Below, one piece after another: positions 59,630 through 64,000 of a stretch of DNA of 64,000 nucleotides (the stretch's first letter is position 1; every line of letters starts with the position of its first letter). The translations under genes and the position numbers were made by a program. This DNA is from Acinetobacter gyllenbergii CIP 110306 = MTCC 11365 (lineage in GTDB: Bacteria; Pseudomonadota; Gammaproteobacteria; Pseudomonadales; Moraxellaceae). The stretch covers positions 62,001 through 126,000 of the forward strand of contig NZ_ATGG01000013.1 of assembly GCF_000413855.1 (NCBI RefSeq), given 5' to 3'. Below the pieces are notes generated by a model. It made no database searches. It was not told the origin of the DNA and saw only the letters and a program-made list of their open reading frames with translations.

Positions 59630-60637
59630 ATGTCGATGGCGCAACGAATACAGGATGCTTGGAATGAACAAGCTTCGTGGTTAGTGGTGTTGCGCCCCCT
59701 GTCTTGGTTGTATCGCTTAGGTTTTTGTGCCAATCAGGCTTTGTATAAACACGGAATTAAACCTGTTTATACGGCACCAGTACCTGTCATGGTCATTGGT
59801 AATATTACCGTTGGCGGCAGCGGTAAAACGCCATTGCTGATTCAATTGGTCAAATATTTACAGCAGCATCAGATTCGTGTGGGTGTCATTAGTCGGGGGT
59901 ATGGCGGCGAAGGTCCATTCCCACTTTTGGTGACGCAACGATCTGAACCCGATACTGCAGGTGATGAACCCTGCCTTATTGTTCAATCGACCCATGTCCC
60001 GATGGCGGTTGGACCGAATCGACAAGCTTCGATCGAGTTGTTACTCGAACACGAAAAACTTGATCTCATCATTAGTGATGATGGCTTGCAACATTGGGCT
60101 CTGGCACGTCAAATTGAATGGATCGTATTAGATCAAAATCGGGGTTTGGGTAATGAAAAGCTATTACCAGAAGGCTATTTACGTGAGCCTAAATCACGCC
60201 TAAAAGATAGTACTGTGATTGAACATAGCAAAACTGCACAAGCGCAAAGAAGTATGCATTTGGCGGTGGGGCAACCTTATCTTTTAAATACCAATCTTGA
60301 AGAAAGCTGGTTTGATGTGGATCAGTATTTTAATGCAGTGGTTGGCATTGGTTTTCCGCAACGTTTTTATCAAACACTCAATAGTTTGAATGTACAGCAG
60401 TATCAGGCACATGAATTTCCAGATCATCATGATTATGAAATCGGCGATTTAACATTCGACAATCATGATGCGATTATCACCACTGAAAAAGATGCAGTAA
60501 AATTTAAAACTTTATTAAAACAACATCCTGAATTTAATACACCGATTTGGGTGGTTCCTGTTGAGGCTGTATTATCATCCGATTGTTATGACTTGCTGAA
60601 ACAACAATTACAGCATGTCGGTATTCAATTTTCTTAG
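59630..60637 (+). CDS. lpxK: Tetraacyldisaccharide 4'-kinase LpxK
   Basis: A 335-residue inner-membrane-associated kinase that adds the 4'-phosphate of lipid A. Walker A-like VGGSGKTPLLIQLVK (about 62-76), VISRGYGG (about 89-96) and DDGLQHW (about 148-154) are characteristic. It starts 2 bp after msbA, in the usual msbA-lpxK order. Confidence 0.95.
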   Translation: MSMAQRIQDAWNEQASWLVVLRPLSWLYRLGFCANQALYKHGIKPVYTAPVPVMVIGNITVGGSGKTPLLIQLVKYLQQHQIRVGVISRGYGGEGPFPLLVTQRSEPDTAGDEPCLIVQSTHVPMAVGPNRQASIELLLEHEKLDLIISDDGLQHWALARQIEWIVLDQNRGLGNEKLLPEGYLREPKSRLKDSTVIEHSKTAQAQRSMHLAVGQPYLLNTNLEESWFDVDQYFNAVVGIGFPQRFYQTLNSLNVQQYQAHEFPDHHDYEIGDLTFDNHDAIITTEKDAVKFKTLLKQHPEFNTPIWVVPVEAVLSSDCYDLLKQQLQHVGIQFS

Positions 60638-60646
60638 AGAGCGTCC

Positions 60647-61408
60647 ATGAAACATATTGTCATTCCTGCTCGTTTTGCGAGTTCTCGTTTGCCAGCAAAA
60701 CCGTTACTCCTGATTCATGGCCGTCCAATGATTTTGCGTGTGGTCGACCAAGCCAAAAAAGTTGCAGGTTTTGATGATCTGTGTGTCGCTACGGATGATG
60801 AGCGTATCGCAGAGGTGTGTCGTGCGGAAGGGGTTGATGTGGTAATGACCCGTGCAGAACATCCTTCAGGCACTGACCGTTTAAGCGAAGTCGCACGCCT
60901 GAAAGGCTGGGCTCAAGATGATATTATCGTCAATGTGCAAGGTGATGAGCCATTGTTACCAGCACAATTGGTTCAGCAGGTGAGCCAGCTTTTAGTCGAC
61001 AATCCGCAATGCTCAATGTCTACGCTGTGTGAGCCGATCCATCAGTTAGATGAGTTTCAGCGAGATAGTATTGTTAAAGTGGTAATGAGTAAGCGTAATG
61101 AGGCGTTATATTTTAGCCGTGCAACCATTCCGTATGATCGTGATGCTGCGAAACAGAGCGAAGCAACATTGCATGATCAAGCTTTTCGTCATTTAGGTCT
61201 ATATGCCTATCGTGTGAAATTGCTGCAAGACTATGTCACTTGGGAACAAGGTCATCTCGAAAAGTTGGAAAGTTTGGAGCAACTCCGTGTGCTCGAAAAC
61301 GGTCACCGTATCGCGATTGCTGTGGCAGAAGCTAATTTACCGCCAGGCGTTGATACTCAGGCAGACTTAGATCGTTTAAACACTCTGCCTGTGAGTGCAT
61401 TTGAATAA
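60647..61408 (+). CDS. kdsB: CMP-Kdo synthetase (3-deoxy-manno-octulosonate cytidylyltransferase)
   Basis: A 253-residue enzyme that activates Kdo for LPS inner-core synthesis. Motifs: [16 protein letters not shown] (6-21), VATDDERI (about 49-56), [10 protein letters not shown] (about 75-84) and NVQGDEPLL (about 97-105). It is 9 bp after lpxK and 2 bp before holB. Confidence 0.95.
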   Translation: MKHIVIPARFASSRLPAKPLLLIHGRPMILRVVDQAKKVAGFDDLCVATDDERIAEVCRAEGVDVVMTRAEHPSGTDRLSEVARLKGWAQDDIIVNVQGDEPLLPAQLVQQVSQLLVDNPQCSMSTLCEPIHQLDEFQRDSIVKVVMSKRNEALYFSRATIPYDRDAAKQSEATLHDQAFRHLGLYAYRVKLLQDYVTWEQGHLEKLESLEQLRVLENGHRIAIAVAEANLPPGVDTQADLDRLNTLPVSAFE

Positions 61409-61410
61409 CT

Positions 61411-62394
61411 ATGGTCGATACTCAATCTACAGTGATTTATCCTTGGCATGCTCAGACATGGGAATTGTTAACAACGCGGTTCCCTGAACTTGGCCATGGT
61501 CTTTTGTTTTACGGAAAGAAAGGTTGCGCCAAGCAAGAGTTTGCAGAGCGATTTGTGGCTTGGGTGCTGTGTCTAAATAAACAGGCACAACGGGCCTGTG
61601 GTGAGTGTACCAGTTGTCAATGGTTGAAGTCCGATACACATCCAAACTATGTGCATATCACCACGGATGAAGACAATAAAAAGCAAAATGCAAAAATTAA
61701 AATTGAAAAAATCCGAGACTTACTTCCGTTTGTTCAGCAAACAGGAGAGGGTTGGCGTGTGGTGGTTATTGAGCCTGCTGAAGCCTTAAATACGGCCTCT
61801 GCCAATGCATTGCTCAAGACCTTGGAGGAGCCTGGCGAGAAGGTTGTACTGATCTTATTGGCCGACCATTACCTAAAACTTCCTGCAACGATCCGAAGTC
61901 GCCTACAGCATTTTGCTTTAGACCGATTAACGATTCAGGAGGCACAAACATTTGTACAACAGCAAATTCCTGAGATTAATGCCGAGCAAGTTTCATTATT
62001 GTTAAATCTTGCCAATGATATGCCGTTGACAGCGATTGAGATTGAAAAGAGTGAATGGTTACAGAAACGTGCATTATTCTTGAATGATTGGTTTAAGTTG
62101 GTGGCTGAAAAGAATATGCCTTTAAACTATTCAAATAAGTGGTCTAAAGAATTAAATTTCTCTGAATTGATCACCATGTTTGAATATCTTTTAGGGGATT
62201 TAATCAGTTTAAAGTTGAATCAATCCTTAAAGAATGATGATTTGGACTTTAAAGCACTTGCCGAGTTCTACAGTTTGGAAGCGCTGTTTACGATTTACTC
62301 TGACTTACAGCAGAAAAAGTTAATGATTGAGCAAAATGTTCAAACCCAACTGGTGCTGGATGAGTTATTTATTCAGTTGATGAATGTTGCTTAA
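61411..62394 (+). CDS. holB: DNA polymerase III subunit delta'
   Basis: A 327-residue clamp-loader subunit. It has the zinc-binding CGECTSC (about 62-68), a modified P-loop (FYGKKGCAKQEF), and NALLKTLEEPG (about 130-140) with a degenerate sensor region, as expected for delta'. C-terminal helices bind the other clamp-loader subunits. Last gene of the operon, with a terminator about 35 bp after the stop. Confidence 0.93.
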   Translation: MVDTQSTVIYPWHAQTWELLTTRFPELGHGLLFYGKKGCAKQEFAERFVAWVLCLNKQAQRACGECTSCQWLKSDTHPNYVHITTDEDNKKQNAKIKIEKIRDLLPFVQQTGEGWRVVVIEPAEALNTASANALLKTLEEPGEKVVLILLADHYLKLPATIRSRLQHFALDRLTIQEAQTFVQQQIPEINAEQVSLLLNLANDMPLTAIEIEKSEWLQKRALFLNDWFKLVAEKNMPLNYSNKWSKELNFSELITMFEYLLGDLISLKLNQSLKNDDLDFKALAEFYSLEALFTIYSDLQQKKLMIEQNVQTQLVLDELFIQLMNVA

Positions 62395-62428
62395 GTAGAT
62401 TTTAAAAATATTTTAATTAAATTTATAG

Positions 62429-62467
62429 ACTTAGCCTTCTAAATCAAAGATGAGGGCTAAGTTTTAT
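62429..62467 (+). terminator. Terminator of the lipid A/Kdo/holB operon
   Basis: ACTTAGCC (62429-62436) pairs with GGCTAAGT (62455-62462) across an 18-nt loop, followed by TTTAT. Confidence 0.75.
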
Positions 62468-62578
62468 CATGTTTATGTAAAGTTTGTATATAAATTGTTC
62501 GGCACTCTTCAAACCTGATTAAAACTATATAAAATGTGAGTTACTTCACAATAATATTAAAAAATAAGGAATATAGAG

Positions 62579-62884
62579 ATGAAAATAACATTTATAGCGA
62601 TTGCTTTATCATTTGCAGTAATGCCAAATATCGCAATGGCTGAACCGAAATTTGTATCCAATATTAATGGCTCCTCATTTGCGATTAATGCTTCAAATGT
62701 AGGCTCTCAAGCATATGAATGTGTATATAGCTATTCATTTAATCATGCTCAAGGTGTGGTCATGAATCAGTTCAGTGGTACGCTTTATATCGAAGCTGGG
62801 GTGAGTAATATTTCTGTGATTTCAAGACATACAGATCAAATGATCAGTGCGTTGAATTTTGATTATAAATGCATTGAAAAATAG
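62579..62884 (+). CDS. Small hypothetical exported protein
   Basis: A 101-residue protein with AAGGAATA before its ATG. The signal peptide is clean (ends NIAMA-EPK). The mature part is about 80 residues with cysteines near 48 and 98 that could form one disulfide. Family not recognised. Followed by a terminator. Confidence 0.7.
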   Translation: MKITFIAIALSFAVMPNIAMAEPKFVSNINGSSFAINASNVGSQAYECVYSYSFNHAQGVVMNQFSGTLYIEAGVSNISVISRHTDQMISALNFDYKCIEK

Positions 62885-62915
62885 CCATTCATGACGTGAA
62901 TGTTGAGTAAAGAAG

Positions 62916-62939
62916 CCGCTTACAAGAGCGGTTTTTTTT
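62916..62939 (+). terminator. Terminator after the small exported protein
   Basis: CCGCT (62916-62920) pairs with AGCGG (62927-62931), followed by eight Ts. The stem is short, the T-run strong. Confidence 0.85.
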
Positions 62940-63043
62940 ATGGAAAAAATTTCCCTTATGGTGAATGTTAAAAATTCACATATTTTAATAAATATGTTAT
63001 TTTTTCACATGTAGTTTTGCTTGATATGCTAGGGAATTGAAAT

Positions 63044-63553
63044 ATGCACGTAAAAACACTTTTGGTCGCTTTCAGCTTTTTGTCATTAAGTGCTTGTCAG
63101 ACATTGGATTCAGCAATGTCTGCAACGGATGGAATTTTAAATAAAACTGGAGATATCCTCAGTGGGGACTTTCGTGGTTTGGGGCCTGCGAAGAAAGCAA
63201 CGCTTTCTGAAATCTGGAGGGATTGGCAACAAAATGAAATTACAGCAAAACGGAAATGGGATGCTCAGCGTCTTGAAGTACCAGGAATCATTACTCGTAT
63301 TACTAAAACTGGTGAGGTGATTTCTCAAAACCAGATTGCGATTATTTTTAAAGATCCAAGTAATAGTAAATGTAAAGGACAAGGCTTGACACGTGACGAT
63401 TTAAAAGTAAATACAGATAAAATTAGCAATCTAAAAGTTGGTGATCGGATTACCGTGACAGGTGTGCTGGGTACAACTGAATCAAAATGGGCAACGCAAG
63501 GTGAATGCTGGTTCTCATTTGATAAAGCTGAGATTGTAAAAGCAACAAAATAA
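63044..63553 (+). CDS. Hypothetical lipoprotein with an OB-fold-like domain
   Basis: A 169-residue protein with a lipobox LSLSAC (Cys18). The C-terminal 110 residues contain RLEVPGIITRITKTGEV, IIFKDPSNSKCKG and LKVGDRITVTGVLGT, which look like strands of an OB-fold such as the tRNA_anti-like family. Function unknown. AGGGAATTG lies upstream of the start. Confidence 0.7.
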   Translation: MHVKTLLVAFSFLSLSACQTLDSAMSATDGILNKTGDILSGDFRGLGPAKKATLSEIWRDWQQNEITAKRKWDAQRLEVPGIITRITKTGEVISQNQIAIIFKDPSNSKCKGQGLTRDDLKVNTDKISNLKVGDRITVTGVLGTTESKWATQGECWFSFDKAEIVKATK

Positions 63554-63560
63554 TCTATTC

Positions 63561-63595
63561 GGTCGAGATCTTAAGCCGGCCTTACTATCTCGATC
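63561..63595. terminator. Possible bidirectional terminator
   Basis: GGTCGAGAT (63561-63569) pairs with ATCTCGATC (63587-63595) with one G.U pair. No T-run, so weak evidence; it lies between two convergent genes. Confidence 0.4.
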
Positions 63596-63607
63596 AACCT
63601 AAATTAT

Positions 63608-64000
63608 TTATGGATTTAAGGTGTTATCATCATCTTCACTTCCTGTAGGAAGTGGAGTGTAATAAACCAGTTTCAATTGGTTGTTTTTGAGGAGGTAAAA
63701 TTTTTTAGCATAGATATCTTTTTCATTGATTTGAACGGAACCATGGCTCACCAATAATAAGCTATTGGGGCGGATATCAATTAACTTTTCTCCAGTTTCA
63801 CCACCGAATACGTTGAGAATTTTTCCTGTTCTTTTACTAATTAAGGTCAGGCTAAAACACATCGCACCACAACCCCAACCAACTGCGACATATTCTCCTG
63901 CATAGTCAGGTTTTTCTTTTAATCCTTCTGATAATCGTGTTCTAAACAAACGAGCATCAGCATCACTCTTGTCTAATTGTGCAGTGGGCCCTTTATAAAT
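63608..64000 (-). CDS. Hypothetical protein, 5' end outside the window
   Basis: The reading frame is open to the window edge (131 codons visible). The TTG at 63949 should not be taken as the start, because residues before it (DKSDADARLFRTR) continue in frame without a stop. The visible part has GEYVAVGWGCGAMCFSLTLIS near the middle and ends GSEDDDNTLNP. No family assigned; the Cys/Gly pattern suggests an exported domain. Confidence 0.65.
   Translation of the reverse strand: MYKGPTAQLDKSDADARLFRTRLSEGLKEKPDYAGEYVAVGWGCGAMCFSLTLISKRTGKILNVFGGETGEKLIDIRPNSLLLVSHGSVQINEKDIYAKKFYLLKNNQLKLVYYTPLPTGSEDDDNTLNP

Overview
The window reads as chromosomal DNA of an Acinetobacter species. Evidence for the genus: AT-rich coding sequence; a fused tyrA-aroA gene; a Nudix-TMP synthase-like fusion; lptD-surA divergent from amgK-murU; rsmG-parAB; and exbB-exbD-msbA-lpxK-kdsB-holB. 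The genus call comes from gene content and gene order, not from a database search. I found no insertion sequence, prophage, CRISPR array, rRNA or canonical tRNA gene.

Layout. 1-7.1 kb: membrane protein, haem-oxygenase-like enzyme, TetR regulator, ferredoxin reductase, TrmO and a GspE-type ATPase. 7.1-9.9 kb: a YgiW-QseB-QseC-like stress/two-component cluster and a very short, Fur-controlled hemP. 10-25.5 kb: housekeeping (Nudix fusion, PBP1b, NAD kinase, acyl-CoA dehydrogenase, a Fur-controlled siderophore-esterase-like hydrolase, PheA, TyrA-AroA) around a patch of small hypothetical secreted proteins (15.4-17.7 kb). 25.7-27.7 kb: a hypothetical protein and PepD.

27.7-38.6 kb is an RNA-repair and RNA-quality-control island and the most interesting part. 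On the minus strand it runs rsr (Ro60/TROVE) - an array of eight non-coding RNA units - rtcB - hypothetical - DIP1984-like - rtcA - kptA. RNase Z lies upstream of rsr. A zinc-ribbon-like protein translationally coupled to the sigma54 activator RtcR lies divergently beyond that. Two almost identical sigma54 promoters precede rsr and rtcB, each with an ATATCTT-AA-AAGATAT-type palindrome about 128 bp further upstream. In the 0.9 kb between rsr and rtcB, eight tandem units share one fold: a terminal helix with a different sequence in every unit, a conserved AUGC / UUG internal loop, and a second helix with an invariant G.U pair followed by CUACA. Several units carry circularly permuted tRNA-like modules (T-arm, then acceptor-like hairpin, then D-arm). 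The natural reading is a family of Y RNAs for the neighbouring Ro60 protein, expanded to eight.

38.6-64 kb is mostly core genome: DUF2157 protein, hydrolases, YaaA, thiS-thiG, rpoH, cold-shock protein, rhlB, fba, surA-lptD, amgK-murU (cell-wall recycling), rsmG-parA-parB, and the lipid A / Kdo operon exbB-exbD-msbA-lpxK-kdsB-holB. It ends with small secreted proteins and one gene cut by the window edge.
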